The notes beneath the pieces are model-generated. The model was not told where the DNA came from, made no database searches, and saw nothing but the letters and a program-made list of their open reading frames with translations. From positions 1,053,501 through 1,117,500 of the forward strand of contig JAMXDE010000022.1 of the NCBI GenBank assembly GCA_026770025.1: a DNA stretch of 64,000 nt. Reading direction: 5' to 3'. Made by a program: the position numbers and the translations under genes. Of the stretch, positions 9,900 through 21,457 are shown piece after piece. Every line of letters starts with the position of its first letter. Position 1 is the stretch's first letter. The DNA is from Craspedostauros australis (lineage: Eukaryota > Bacillariophyta > Bacillariophyceae > Mastogloiales > Achnanthaceae).

Positions 9900-10532
9900 T
9901 CAGAACCTGACCTCGATGGTGACAACATCATCGTCGTCGCCGACGGTGAGGGCGCCTCCCACATCATCATCGCCTTCAGTGTTGGGGGGCTGCACCAAAC
10001 TCCCATCCACTGCCAGCGACCCCAGCAGCCTGGCTAACTCACCGCCGTCGCTGCTGGTACCATCATCGGTCTGCGCCGTGCGATGCATCAGCCGTGCCAC
10101 TTGCGCCTGCTCCGTTGCCAACCGCGCCAGCTGCGTGTCGCTTTCGATCCTCGCGACGTACGATTTCAGCTTGTTGAGCTGCGACACCATCTGCATTTGT
10201 GACTGCATCAGCATCTGCTCCTCCTGCAGGGATGCCTGGTATTCTTCTTTGAGGGCCTGGATGATCCTGGCCTTTTCAGTCCCATTGTCCTGCACGAATT
10301 CTGCATCCTGGCTGTGCGATGTTGGACGCTGTGGTCGAGCAGGTGGGTCGGAGGACGTGTTCTGTTCCATCTTGCCATATGCATCGACGTCTCGGGCGCT
10401 TGCGCTGCCGCTGCGAAACCCCGTGCCTTCGTTCAAGTACTCATGTTCGTGATATGACTCATGGTGTGGCTCGCCTTCTTCGCTCTTGATGCTCTCATCC
10501 TCCAGCGTCGAAGGAAAGTCTCTGCTGTCCAT
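9900..10532 (-). CDS. Acidic coiled-coil protein of unknown function
   Basis: Single-exon, 210-residue ORF with an ATG at 10530-10532 and a stop at 9900. I do not recognise the family. The N-terminal ~90 residues are polar and probably disordered (EDESIKSEEGEPHHESYHEHE). Residues about 85-150 (TEKARIIQALKEEYQASLQ, then MLMQSQMQMVSQLNKLKSY) have heptad spacing and form a likely coiled coil rich in Gln and Met. The C-terminus is Asp/Gly-rich (NTEGDDDVGGA...GDDDDVVTIEV). No signal peptide or membrane segment. An upstream exon cannot be excluded, because another open frame with its own ATG ends just 5' of the start but in a different frame. Confidence 0.6.
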   Translation of the reverse strand: MDSRDFPSTLEDESIKSEEGEPHHESYHEHEYLNEGTGFRSGSASARDVDAYGKMEQNTSSDPPARPQRPTSHSQDAEFVQDNGTEKARIIQALKEEYQASLQEEQMLMQSQMQMVSQLNKLKSYVARIESDTQLARLATEQAQVARLMHRTAQTDDGTSSDGGELARLLGSLAVDGSLVQPPNTEGDDDVGGALTVGDDDDVVTIEVRF

Positions 10533-11406
10533 CGCTGTTACTGCTTCGGTTGCTTGCCTTGCTTATCAGGTGTGATGGGTCGTAGGTGATGCGATTGCGA
10601 ATCTGAAGGATCGAGAGGAGATAGGAAGGTCGGCGGCAGAGGCACTTGCTCTTGACAATGATGTGATGGTCTTTGTTCGTCATCTTGGAACAGAGGTGTG
10701 TTGGGGGAGCGTTGGACAAAGTCGTTTTTTTGAAATTGTTCTTCACGTGGGTTGTTGTGGGTGTTTTTGTTGTTGGCATCAGATGACGCCACGGTCGAGT
10801 GAGTCATACACAGCGTTGGCGAGAGTGGCTAAGGTGCGCGAGTATAGATCAAACATGACAAGCTCATCCCGGGTCGCGCTCCTGCTGGAGATCGAAGCAT
10901 CCGGACAACACAGACATGCGACTGCAAGGAGGAGCGTAAATATAATTCGCAGAATCCATAGATTGTTGTTGAGTACTCTATGGAACAATGGTGTGAGAGC
11001 ATCGCTCTGTCCTTGTCGTCGTCATCACCATCGTTGCTGTTCCAAGTTGAATTTGCTGCATTTGCCTCTGGAGAGAGGAGTGAAGTAATGCCAACAGAGT
11101 ATCACTCCCCAGAGAGAGAGAGAGACTTCGGAGCATGTATGTGCAGAGTTGGAGTGAACAAAGAGTACTGTACTGTACTTTGCTGTACTTTACTGTATTG
11201 TCCTATTGCACGAGTGTTCTGAATGGTCTGCTCGATTTAAATTTCTCCCCGACCATTGTCATGGCAACATCCATCAAGTCACAACGATTGGTGGTCTTTT
11301 GCCGCTCATTTCGATGCATTGGGTTCGCGATGAATTGTACGAGTACGTATAGTAATGTGCGAGTATGGCATGCATGAATACGTAGAGCATGGCAGACAGC
11401 TGTTCA
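10533..11406. other. Intergenic region
   Basis: A hydrophobic open frame at 10779-10988 (-) resembles a signal anchor but has no in-frame ATG at its start. A GAGAGAGAGAGA run lies near 11115. Repeats of TACTGTACTTTGCTGTACT occur at about 11165-11195. No supported gene. Confidence 0.45.
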
Positions 11407-12392
11407 TTATCTACCCGGAACTGTGGCGCCTTGCTTGGCGGCGTAGTACTTTTTTCGTATGGGCTTGACCAAGACCTCCAGCGGTTCTATCTCTCGCTCC
11501 GGGAGCAGGCCGAATTCTGTGCAGAAGAACATGAAGTGCTTGAATCCCGTGTTGAGATGCGGCGCCATGTCCAAGGCCTCGAGTGTGCCGAAGAAGCTGG
11601 AATAGATGATTCCGTACACGCGAAAAAGGCGACGGAAAATCTGGCCACAGAGCGCGGCGAATTGCGGAGTTTGGAAGACGCGCAGGGCCTCGGCCTCGTT
11701 GTCGTCGTCTGGGAATTTGCTCTGATCGTTGATCTGCTCCGCTATCCACGCGAGAACCTTCTCGATGTAGATCGGGGCGGAGACGGAGACGGCGTCGCCA
11801 GGCTCATCGGACCATCTGTACTCCACGCCCGATGGAAACCCCTCACCTGGTCGGAACGAATTGAGGTAGGGATCGGACGACATGACGGCCCAGATCGTGC
11901 TGACGTCGTTGTAGAAGTCGATGGCATGGACGGCGACCCATGCGGCGCATGACTCTCCCGACGGCAGCGCAACCTGTCATTGCGGGAGCGCAGTCGTTAT
12001 GCATTGTGGGTGAACGGCGAAGCACAGAAATGAAGCGGCGGCATGATGTGAGCACGGCGAGTCGGTTCGATGGCTACAGCATGACAATAGCTAAAGCACG
12101 GACATGGAAATGGCAATTGTGATTGCTTGGCAATGACAAAGCCTCCGCAAAGGCACATCTCGGCGCAGCGTCGGACACATGTAGAATGCTACTCTACCAT
12201 GATATGATATGATAGCATGTGCTGCTGCATCCATCAGTGTCCTTAATTGTTCCACCACAATGAAGCACTCACCGCCTCGTTGTAGCTTCCTCCAGCACCT
12301 AAAGTGCTCTTGGTGTAGGCATGGAGCCTTTCTCGTATCGAACCTGTCCGGTGGCGCAAAGGTTGGAATGTTCCTGTTGAAGTTGGTGGCAT
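11407..12392 (-). CDS. MOB family kinase co-activator, two exons
   Basis: Exons on the minus strand are 12392-12273 and 11973-11407, giving 228 residues; the 299-bp intron has GTGAGT...ACAG borders in phase 0. MOB proteins bind and activate NDR/LATS kinases in mitotic-exit and Hippo-type signalling. The family match runs from FQPLRHRTGSIRE and KSTLGAGGSYNEA, across the splice to VALPSGESCAAWVAVHAIDF, then VEYRWSDE, the FRRLFRVYGIIYSSFF helix and the APHLNTGFKHFMFF signature. The zinc-site His pair (HLNT-FKH) is kept, but the usual Cys pair (FCT..SCP in MOB1) is replaced by MSSDPYLNSF, so the metal site looks incomplete. Which MOB subfamily it belongs to is uncertain. Confidence 0.9.
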
Positions 12393-13195
12393 GTTGCTGG
12401 GGCTTTCGTGCGATCTATGGCAGTCTACTCTATTGTTTGTTTGTTGTAGCTGATGCTGATGCTGATGCTGATGCTGCGATGGGATCAACCAGCTTCGCGC
12501 GAAAGTGAGTGGATGTTGCTTGCGGCTGGAAGAACCGCCCCAACGTTCGTCGACGCCGTTGCTTCTGTTGCTTCTGTTTGAGCTCTGTGGTTGAGCTGTG
12601 GTTGATGTGGGTTCGCGTAGTTTCCTTGCCTTGTCTTGTGCTGTGTGTTGGTTGGAGTTGTGCGTTTGTAGTCGTCCCGTGTTCGCTCTTGTGTGTCTTT
12701 GTTTGTGCTTGTGTTTGCAGCGCACGTTCTCGTTGTCTTTGCCGCCATCTCTTCACCCCGGTTATTCGTATTTCAAGCTATTTCAAAAATATCATTCAGA
12801 CAATATGAGTTAAATACTGGCTAAAGTGTTGTTACATTCGCCATTTTAGATACCTATTTCCACGTACACAATGTACCAAAGTCCCTATGCCAGGCCAAAA
12901 GGGAAACTCCGCGACCACCAACCAAACAAACAAATCACCTCATCCAAATCCATCGAACACGCCAAGGAGATCCAACCACAACATCGCACATCGGCATCAA
13001 CATCAACATCAACTTTGGTGTTATTATCATCATTTTATTCATAATACGAGCTAGAGAGCACCAACGCACAATCATCGCTACTCTTCGTCGCACAAGTCCA
13101 GACACAAGTCCAGACACATCAGTAAGAACACGGTACTCCCAACATATTAGTATTCTACGAGTATCTCGGTTCAGCAGAACGCATCACAAAGAACA
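12393..13195. other. Divergent promoter region between MOB and PRP4 kinase genes
   Basis: Holds a (TGATGC)n microsatellite at 12450-12476, a TTTGTGCTTGTGTTTG-rich segment near 12700, and CATCAACATCAACATCAAC at about 12993-13015. I see no gene. The region must contain both promoters. Confidence 0.5.
12450..12476. repeat. (TGATGC)n microsatellite
   Basis: Between four and five perfect hexamer units about 60 bp upstream of the MOB start codon. Confidence 0.9.
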
Positions 13196-15180
13196 ATGGG
13201 AAAGCGCAGCGGCAAGAAGCGCAGGCGTTCCAAAGATGCCGAGAATCCAGCTGCGCAGACTCAAGAGGCCAAGCCATCGCCAAAGAAGGTGGAGCAATCC
13301 AAGCCAAGTCCAGTGAAGGTGGAGACTGTGCCGGCTCCAGACAAAGAGCCATCACCCGTGCCAAAGGAAGCGGAAGATGCAGAGCTTGCTGAGTTCGTGG
13401 CAGGCGACAGCTTCCTCAGTTCGGAGCAACAGAGCGAGAAGGCCGCGGAAGCTCGCCGCGCGCAACGCAGAAAACGGTTGCAGCAGGCAAACAAAGAGTC
13501 AGAGCAGGAGCAGCCCTTGGTCACAAAAGCGACATCTCCATCGACCAACAAGAGCAAGAAGAAATCGCGCAAAGAGCGACGTGATCAATCCGCCGATGAT
13601 GGCCGACGCGGTGCGGCCGTGATTGCAAGCTCATCCGATGCTCAAAATGAAAAGTATGCCATGGAAAAGAAAGATGACGAAGAAGAAAACAGCAACGATG
13701 ACGATGATGACGATTTCGACATGTTCGCAGAATCGATCTCTCCAACTGCCATACAAAAGGCGGCCGCTCCATCCAACCAACGGCAGAGGGCCGTGCCCGA
13801 TGGCGCCAGCAAGGACCAGCAGGAGTTTGATGACGTCGATGGTTACTACAAGGCAACACCAGGGGAGATCATCAGCGTCGACGTGCCAAAGACTTCGGCC
13901 AACATCCAATTTCGGGTCATGGGCGTCATCGGCAAGGGCGTCTTCTCAACGGTGCTCAAGTGCTCCACGGAGAGCAACAGCTCCTCCATCAAACTGCCGC
14001 CACAGGTGGCGATCAAATTTGTGCGGCACAACGACACCATGGCCAGGGCTGCGCAGAACGAGGTACAGTTCCTGCAGAAGCTCAAGCAATGCCCCGGTAT
14101 CATCCCGCTGCTATTCCCGACGGACAACGCCCCGTTGGAATTCAGAGGTCATGTCCTCCTCGCCTTTCCGCACGTGCAATACAACCTGAGGGACGTCCTC
14201 AAGAAGTTCGGCAAGAATGTCGGCTTGTCTTTGACGGCGGTGCGATCCTACTTCCAGCAGCTTCTTTCCGCCTGCGCCCATCTGAAGCAGCACGGCATCG
14301 TCCATTCGGATCTCAAACCGGACAACATCCTGGTCAATCACGACTTCTCCGTCGTCCACATCTGCGACCTCGGCAGCGCCGTCGAATCCAGTGCAGCGGC
14401 GGAGATGGTGACCCCCTACCTCGTCTCGCGCTTCTACAGAGCCCCCGAGATCATCCTGGGCCTCATCCCGACCTACGCCATCGACCTCTGGAGCATCGCC
14501 GTGACGGTCGGCGAGCTCTTTCTCGGCCGTCTCATGTTCCACGGTGGATCGAACAACCACATGCTCAAGAAGTTCATGGAGGCCATGGGACCTGTCCCCA
14601 ACCGCGTCATCCGACAGCATCTGGTGCAAGTGAAGAAGCATCCGCTGCCGGAGCACTTCGCGCAGCAGGCCGCCAACTTTGTCTTTCTGGAGGATTCTGT
14701 CGACCCCGTCACGCAGCACAAGGTCCGCAAGCACACGCTGATGAACAACATGTCGCCGAATCTCAAGACGATCATCATGAAGGCCAAGTCCAAGAGCGAT
14801 AGCCTCGCGCTGGTGGTGGAGTTCGAAAACCTGCTGCGCAAGAGTTTGGCGTTGGATCCGACTCGACGAATTCCGGTCAAGGTACGTTGCATTTGGGCTG
14901 GTGATGATGAAATGTGTCGATGTCGATGTCAATGAAGATGATTGCGATTGTGAAGCGCAGACACGATGATCTCGTCATGTATTCGACCGGTACCAGTATG
15001 TTCCATGACGCTCACACGACCAGACCTGCTCTCTGCATCGTTCGATACAATGTCCACGGTCTGCATTTACATCATTGTGTGCAACGAAACTCCACCAACC
15101 GCCCCACGAACCTGCCAACCTTACCGGGATCACTGCAGGAGGCATTGCAACACAAGTTCTTCACTGTCGGTTCCAAATAA
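13196..15180 (+). CDS. PRPF4B: PRP4-type serine/threonine kinase (pre-mRNA splicing kinase)
   Basis: Exons 13196-14881 and 15139-15180 encode 575 residues; the 257-bp intron is GTACGT...GCAG in phase 0. PRP4 kinases phosphorylate spliceosomal proteins (for example PRP6 and PRP31 in other species). The N-terminal ~240 residues are Lys/Arg/Ser-rich with acidic runs (DDDDDDFDMF), as usual for this nuclear family. The kinase domain shows GVIGKGVFSTV, the catalytic Lys in VAIKFV (~residue 274), the catalytic loop HSDLKPDNIL, metal site DLG (family usually DFG) in CDLGSAVE, then YLVSRFYRAPEIILG and YAIDLWSIAVT. Exon 2 supplies the last helix, EALQHKFF. The domain is complete. Closest alternatives (DYRK/CLK) fit less well at RFYRAPEIILG and the PNRV segment. 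Confidence 0.9.
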
Positions 15181-15666
15181 GCATTCGAGCATGGTGCAAG
15201 TAGAGCTTAACAGAACGTCTCCAATCGTCGTAGACAGTTACGAAGAGTGGGAGATTCCTCTCTTCACATGAAATCACTGCATGCCTCGTCTGTGCAGTTG
15301 TTGCTTTGTTTGCTTTTTCTTACTTTTGTTATCAAAGGTAAAGAGAGCGGACGGGGTCGGGTGCAGCTTGAGTTGATTATTGGTCTGGTGTGGATCAGGA
15401 TGGGATGCTTGCTGAGCGTTGCACGGCGTACGAACAGTCCACTCATCCGTGCGGCTCAGCTCTCCACCTCGACCTCCATTCCAATGCATGCATGAATGAG
15501 TGCATTCATTCATGTGTGTGTGTCTGTGATGTTGCCTGCCGTTCGTCGGATGATGGAGTGCTTTGCACGGCAGCACGCGCACCATCCAGATTGACACAGA
15601 TGCAGAAGAGATTGCGAGCTTCCTGCGCTTGCGCTTGCTCTACCACTGCTTGCTTCGGCGCTCGCA
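15181..15666. other. Convergent intergenic region
   Basis: 3' flanks of the PRP4 kinase and NDUFS6 genes. The ATTCATTCATG / ATGCATGCATGAATGAGTG short palindromes near 15480-15510 are the only notable pattern. No gene. Confidence 0.5.
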
Positions 15667-16086
15667 TTAGTGGTTATCCCAGGACGTGGATCTGAAACGC
15701 AGGCCGCAGTACTTGCATCTCGCAATCTCTCCGGGACGCTGCAGACTGATGTACTCGAGGGGATGGCCCAGGGCGCCGCCGCCACCATCGCAGACGGCCA
15801 TCTCGCCCTCCACCTCAATGATCGGGACCTTCTCGATGAGCTCCAGGGCGTTCGAACGGTGCTTGCCGAGCTTGTACTTGGACTCCGAGTAGGTGCGGTA
15901 GTGGAGGCGCTTCTCTTCCGCAGTGGGCTCGAAGGTCTCCGGATCTTCACCGAACGGGGTCTTCGCGGGCGCCACAGGAGGAGGAGACGAAGTGATGGCG
16001 AAAGATCTCACAGCGGCAAAGCCTGAGCGGGTTGCCGCCGTGGCAAAGGATCTCGGTGCTCTGGATTGGAGTATCTTGGCAAACAT
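15667..16086 (-). CDS. NDUFS6: NADH dehydrogenase (ubiquinone) Fe-S protein 6, mitochondrial complex I
   Basis: Single-exon protein of 139 residues; ATG at 16084-16086. The N-terminal MFAKILQSRAPRSFATAATR is a typical Arg/Ser/Ala-rich mitochondrial presequence. The C-terminal zf-CHCC domain is complete: CDGGGGALGHPLEYI, then LQRPGEIARCKYCGLRF, giving the Cys-His-Cys-Cys zinc ligands. In other species this accessory subunit (13 kDa A) binds zinc at the matrix arm and is needed for late complex I assembly. Length is normal for the family. It sits tail-to-tail with the PRP4 kinase gene; no functional link is implied. Confidence 0.97.
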   Translation of the reverse strand: MFAKILQSRAPRSFATAATRSGFAAVRSFAITSSPPPVAPAKTPFGEDPETFEPTAEEKRLHYRTYSESKYKLGKHRSNALELIEKVPIIEVEGEMAVCDGGGGALGHPLEYISLQRPGEIARCKYCGLRFRSTSWDNH

Positions 16087-16987
16087 CGTCGTCCTCGTAT
16101 GATATAATGTTGATCTCTGTCGTCCGATGATCGGAGGGTCAAGTTTGAGTGTTCTTGGGTGGGTGGATGGATGGATGGATGGATGGATGGATGGATGGAT
16201 GGCAGAAGTTGCCGATGTGCTTTGTTCTTCTGTGTTGATCCCTCTGTCTTGTTCTTGTCATCATTGTTGTTGGTGTTGCCTTGTCGTGGTCGGTGTTGTT
16301 GCCACTGTTACCGACGTTGGCTGTTTGATGTCGTATCGAGCGTAGTATCGCATACACAAGTACTATAGTAGGGATATCAACTTGAATACCTTCGTAGTAC
16401 CAAATAAGTCGTACCAAGACGAACACGTATCATCACACACATGCAATTTGTCCCATCGGCATTCACCGCGTTTTGAGAAGGTTTCTCGACAACTTGTTCG
16501 CCCACAAAATGGTGCGCCGCACCTCGTCGTCCCCTTTCGCGACCATCCGCCGCCAAAGCTGCAAGGGCAGGGACGTCCAGCAAGATGCCGCATCGGTCAA
16601 CGAATATGCAATGGCACCTTGGCCACATGACTTCCTTCTCAAGATGCTCGAGTCACGTTGTGCGTACCTTCTCAAAGCTTGAAATTGGTTTGGCGCGATC
16701 CATGCCTTTGCGGAGAGAGGTGCAACAAACACCAGCCGAGTACGAGTGCGATGTGCTTCACGAACGATCAATGGCACCCGCGGTTGCCATCGCGTAACGT
16801 CTCTTCCGTTCTCTCTCCATCCATCTCTATCCCTTCACCTCCTTACCGTCCGGCCATAGGCATTGCACTTATACCATAATTGCAGACTTCGCCAACTCTC
16901 CTGCTTCTATACAAGCCTCAGCCGAAAGCTCATTCCATTCAGCATCCGTACGCTGCCAATCTCGTAGCTGCGCGCACCTCCGATAGA
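16087..16987. other. Divergent promoter region between NDUFS6 and the LRR gene
   Basis: About 0.9 kb with the (GATG)n microsatellite near its left end and several short open frames on both strands that overlap each other and show no family match. I see no gene. Confidence 0.5.
16163..16202. repeat. (GGAT)n microsatellite
   Basis: About ten uninterrupted tetranucleotide units, roughly 80 bp upstream of the NDUFS6 start codon on its template side. Confidence 0.95.
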
Positions 16988-19984
16988 ATGTCGATCGATC
17001 CGAGCATTCGCAAGGACACCGAGGACGTAGAGGTCGCCACGGCCATCATCAACGCTCCGGTCACTGTGGTCGATGGCGGCGGCGAGGAACCGTCGAGGGC
17101 ACCATGGGACACGGCAAGAGGCGATGCCTACGGAGCCGCGCCTCGAGATGGCTTCCTCCGCAAGCTCTGCTGCATGTCCGATCATGGTGCGTCCATGACG
17201 AAGCGAGGCACGTCGCGCCTACGTGCGTTCGTGCTCAGCGCCACGGTGCTCTTGGTGGTGTTGGTGTCAGCGGGAGCGTACATGGCGATTCGGTCGCAGC
17301 AGAACAACGGCGGCTCTGCCGTCACTGGATCTCCCGCAAGACCAGAGCCACTCGAACCGCGCAAGGACGTTGGCGCGCGGCTCGTTTTCCTCCAGGCCAT
17401 GGCGGAAGACGTGAGCGGTCCTGCTAGCTTGGTGGACGACCAATCCCCGCAGTCCCAGGCTGTCAATTGGCTTGCCAACGAAGACACGGTCATCCAGTCG
17501 CCCTCGTCCTCCAACCTGGTGCAACGATACGCCATCCTCACACTCGCATTCTCCGCCAACGGACATCTCTGGAGCATGCGACGTATGTGGCAGGACGTCC
17601 CGCATCAGCACGAGTGCACATTCGAAGGCATCGTGTGCAACGAGAGTCTGGAGGTGGTCCAGTTGCAGCTCTTCCAACGCGGGCTCTCGGGGACCTTGCC
17701 GGAGGAGATCGGTACTCTTCGGGCGTTGACCACGCTCTCCGTCGGTTCCAATGCTCTCGAAGGAACCTTGCCGGATGCACTGTACGGCCTCACCAACCTC
17801 GGTAAGATGTCGCGTTTGCGCTGATGCCGGTGTCTCGTCTTGCGGCTTGGCTGGCTCTGCAGCTGGTCGATGGATCGAGTCGTCATCTTGCTCTGCTCCT
17901 GTTCTTCGATTCCACTCACACAACCTACTATCACTCACTGTGTATCGTCTGTACTATTCTTCGCGTAATCCCAACCATCGCATCACCGTCATCACAACAA
18001 ACTGCCAGCCACACTTGACGTGAGAAGTACGGAGCTTGCATTGAAGCTCGATGATCGGATTGGAAGACTGACGAGCCTCAAGGTTCTCGACTTGAGTGGT
18101 ACTGTCCAGCCAGGACGTCTGCCTGAAGCCATGAAGCAGCTGACGAATCTCGGTAAGAAGGAACGCGTTGCGATTGACACAGGACTCATCGAACGGTACA
18201 GAGCTCGGGCTTGGCAACAACTTGACTTTGACATGACATCCATCTCACGAACACTGTCATCCGCAAGATCGCTTTTTGTTTTGTGTTGTTTTGTTTTTCC
18301 CCACTCTCTCACCTTGCTTCTCACTCTTTCGCCTCTCCCGCCTGCTCTCATGTTCACATCGTTCATCAACTCCATCTTCGAACACACGCTGGGCACAGAG
18401 AGCATCTTCATGCTCTCGTCCTTTGGGTTGACAGGAAAGATCTTCGATTACATTCTTTCCTGGCCCAATCTCGGTAAGTCGTTTGGAAAGTCACGCAGAG
18501 TACTTAGTGTGTGTGCAAATGTGGCATCTGGAAGCACGACCATGGCCCCTCACCATCCTTTCTTCTGCTGCTCTTCTTGCACTTCAACCACCGATCTGTT
18601 CTGCTCCTTGATCCGTCGCCAACCCTCCTTGCTTCCAGTCTATTTCCAAGCTTCCAAGTCTCCATTCAATGGATCAATCCCAACTGAGATAGCGTCTCTC
18701 ACATCTCTCGGTACGAAGCTCCTTCTGTATGCGGAATGCTACATACTTGTACGCATGCTGTACCACGGTGTACTGCGCCATGCTGTACTCCTGTGTTGAC
18801 CAAGACTTCATAAAGCAACAACACAGCCATCCAACTTCGCCTCACATCTCTCTCGACTGCAATCACGATGTTTCCTTTCATGTTCACACTCCACTTCCAC
18901 ACGGCTCGCATGATACGCCCATCCGCAACCTCCAGAGGCATTGGTCTTCTTGGATTCCAACTTGACCGGTGATCTCCCAAGCGAACTCGGAGCGTTGGAG
19001 AATCTGCGTACGTCCGGCTGCTCGACTGCCATATGATCTGATGTGGGTGGCATCGCCTTCTTCCGTTGGATCCTTCGTCGACGACATCCACAAGGCTCAC
19101 AGTCACTTTCATGACCGTATCTTTCTCTCTCTCTCTCGTTTTTCTCCTCCTTTTCCTTTTCCTTCTTCTTCTTCTGTATCATGTGGGTTCCAAAACGATA
19201 GGCGAATTGGTGATCACATCGGCAGTCATCGAAAGCACGTTGCCAACAGAATTGGGAAACTTGGGAAAGCTCGGTACGTCCACCACTGTGTTGTTGTGCT
19301 TGTGGGAACAACCTCAGAGTAATCGTACTTGCTTTGTTGTTGCCGATGGTTTGGGACAATGAACTTGCTCACGCTCTGCTTTGTGCTGCCTCGCATACTC
19401 TTTGTTGACTTTGTCTTCCCTTGCTCGCTTTCTTTTCCAACAGAGGGACTCGCGATTTTCGGTGGAGATGTCGGAGGCAACATCCCATCCGAATTGGGGA
19501 AGCTCTCGAACTTGAAGAAGCTGCAGCTCGCATTCACGAAGTTATCGGGGAGGTTGCCGTCCGAGATCGGGAAGCTTGACAAGGTGACTCAGATGGTTCT
19601 GGATGGCAACGATCTCAACGGTCAGCTTCCAGCTGAGCTCGGGAATATGGCAAGCCTTGGTACGTCGAACTGTTGAACTGCTAAGCTGTTGGCGTGAGAA
19701 ATTGGGTGCGTGAGTGAGCACATTGACACGTATCAGTTAGTACGAGTACATCACACACCATGTCCCAACTCACAGAAGAACTATATCTCCGATGCGCACA
19801 CGTTCCAACTGTTCATCCGTCTTCATCACTTTCGTCCTTCACCCTCCGATTGACAGACTACTTGAGCCTCACCCAGAACAGGTTGGTCGGTTCGATTCCG
19901 CCAGGCATTTGCACTTTGGGCGCCACGCTCCGCTACGACTGCGGGTTGACCTGTGCTTGCTGCAATGGCAACTGTCTCAACTGA
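16988..19984 (+). CDS. LRR receptor-like membrane protein, eight exons
   Basis: Exons 16988-17801, 18009-18152, 18399-18473, 18639-18710, 18936-19007, 19202-19273, 19444-19659 and 19857-19984 give 530 residues. All seven introns are phase 1 with GTAAG or GTACG donors. The N-terminal ~78 residues are acidic and cytoplasmic-like, followed by one membrane segment at about 79-101 (SATVLLVVLVSAGAYMAI). Outside lies an LRR N-cap (W...HECTFEGIVCN) and about nine LRRs of the G-x-(L/I)P-x-E(L/I) plant/diatom type. The end is a Cys-rich cap (CGLTCACCNGNC). No kinase domain. Diatoms have many such proteins, of unknown ligand. Exons 3 to 6 each encode exactly one repeat and exon 7 encodes three. Confidence 0.85.
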
Positions 19985-20419
19985 GTCGGCATCATTGTCG
20001 TGGGTCACCATCATCGCCATCGCTTCATCCCGCATCCATCTCTCTACCGGCCAACTGATCTACCCATCCACGCGTTTGTCCAATTCCCTTCCTTGGGTAT
20101 TCAGTTAGTGAACACGACAATAAACGCGATAGATATCTATTTGTGCGTACCATAGTCGTACATGTTTCATCTGGCCTGTGGCCGTCTTCGGATCATGGAT
20201 AGAGTGGACACAGGTCTTGATGACGCTTGCAGTAGAGTAGTGGGGTTTGGGGGGTTCACCTTCTTGCTTCGTTCGAATCGGTGATGTATGGTGCGCAAGC
20301 TCACTATGACTTTGGCATCGTGAGTGTACATACAACTGAAAAGCGAGAGAGCATCGGTAGAGGACATAGAGTACAGTGGTTCTCTAGACAGAGGTGGGTG
20401 CACTTAGTGCCTAGAGTGC
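19985..20419. other. Convergent intergenic region
   Basis: 3' flanks of the LRR gene and the PA28 gene. No gene or marked repeat seen. Confidence 0.5.
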
Positions 20420-21457
20420 TTAGTACATGCCCGAGTAGGCGCTGCGCGAGCCAGCGGATCCCTTGGGCTGCTTGAGCTTTTCTTGGTTCTTTTCCAGGAA
20501 ATCCAGCACGGCCATGTAGGATGCGATGGCGGACAGTGCCGCGCGCTGTGCCTTGGAGTAATACAGCGAGTCCACGGTGACCAATGCCCCAAGCCGCGCG
20601 GTGTGAGACACGGAAGATGGATTGCCCGCCGTCTGCTTCTCTTCGGTGGATTCGCTGCTCTTGTCCTCCTTCTTTCCGTCGGTGGTGGTGGACGACGAGG
20701 ATTTGGTCGTCGTGCTGGAAGACGATGGCAGGGAGAGTTTGTCCAGCACGTCAGCGCGGCTCGCCGCGTATCCCGACAGGGACTCGATGTTCTTTCCGAG
20801 GGCCTCTTGCGTGTCAGAGATCTGCTTCAGCAGGGCGAGCTGGACGGTGACACCGAAGTTATTTCCGTCCTCCATCTTTGGAATGTGCATGTTGAGAAAG
20901 GTCTCGATGAGCTGCAGGTCCTTGCCGACGGCGTCCATGACATCCAGCGTGCTGGAGACGCAGGCAGTCATCTTTGGGTTGGTGGCGGCCGCACCGACGG
21001 ATGCAAACTCTTCGGTGGCCTTGGACAGGGTGGGGTAGGCAAAGTGCGTGGCGCACTCGGCCTGGAAAGATTCAATCTTCGCGGCTCCATTCTTGAGAAC
21101 GGCAAAGGCTTCTTCCTGGACGGCGGTTTGGAATTTCTATCGTTTGTGAGTGTTCACGGTTGTCGATGTGTTGGATGTGTTAGAAGGGTTGGATGTGTTG
21201 GATGTGTGGATGTATGGAAGCGTAGAAGACAGTGGATGTCGATGAATCGGCGGGGTGAGTTCATGCATTCATTGAGGCAGTCAAGTATCCAAGAGTCAAT
21301 GCGATAGCGTTCTTTTCTACATGTCATCGTGGTGGTTCGAATGCGAGAAGGCGTCATCGTGATTCTGAGCCATCCCACCTGTCATGCATAATACAAACAC
21401 AGGCATCGACACAAACAGAAGAGCAGGGCGGGGTGCACATACCTTGAAAGACGACAT
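20420..21457 (-). CDS. PSME3: Proteasome activator PA28 (REG gamma-like)
   Basis: Minus-strand exons are 21457-21443 (MSSFK) and 21136-20420, giving 243 residues; the 306-bp intron is GTATGT...ATAG in phase 0. PA28 forms a heptameric ring that opens the 20S proteasome gate without ATP. The activation-loop region is highly conserved (LNMHIPKMEDGNNFGVTVQ, then KQISDTQEALGKNIES), with the later helix ASYMAVLDFLEKNQEKLKQP near the C-terminus. Between the last helices is a Ser/Thr/Lys-rich insert (SSSSTTTKSSSSTTTDGKK) of about 45 residues. Lower eukaryotes usually have one gamma-like PA28, so this is the likely orthologue. The C-terminal residues that dock into the 20S ring end in SGMY, compatible with PA28. 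Confidence 0.92.

Noticed and set aside
10779-10988. Signal-peptide-like ORF on the minus strand
   Set aside because: No ATG in frame at its start and no credible splice partner.
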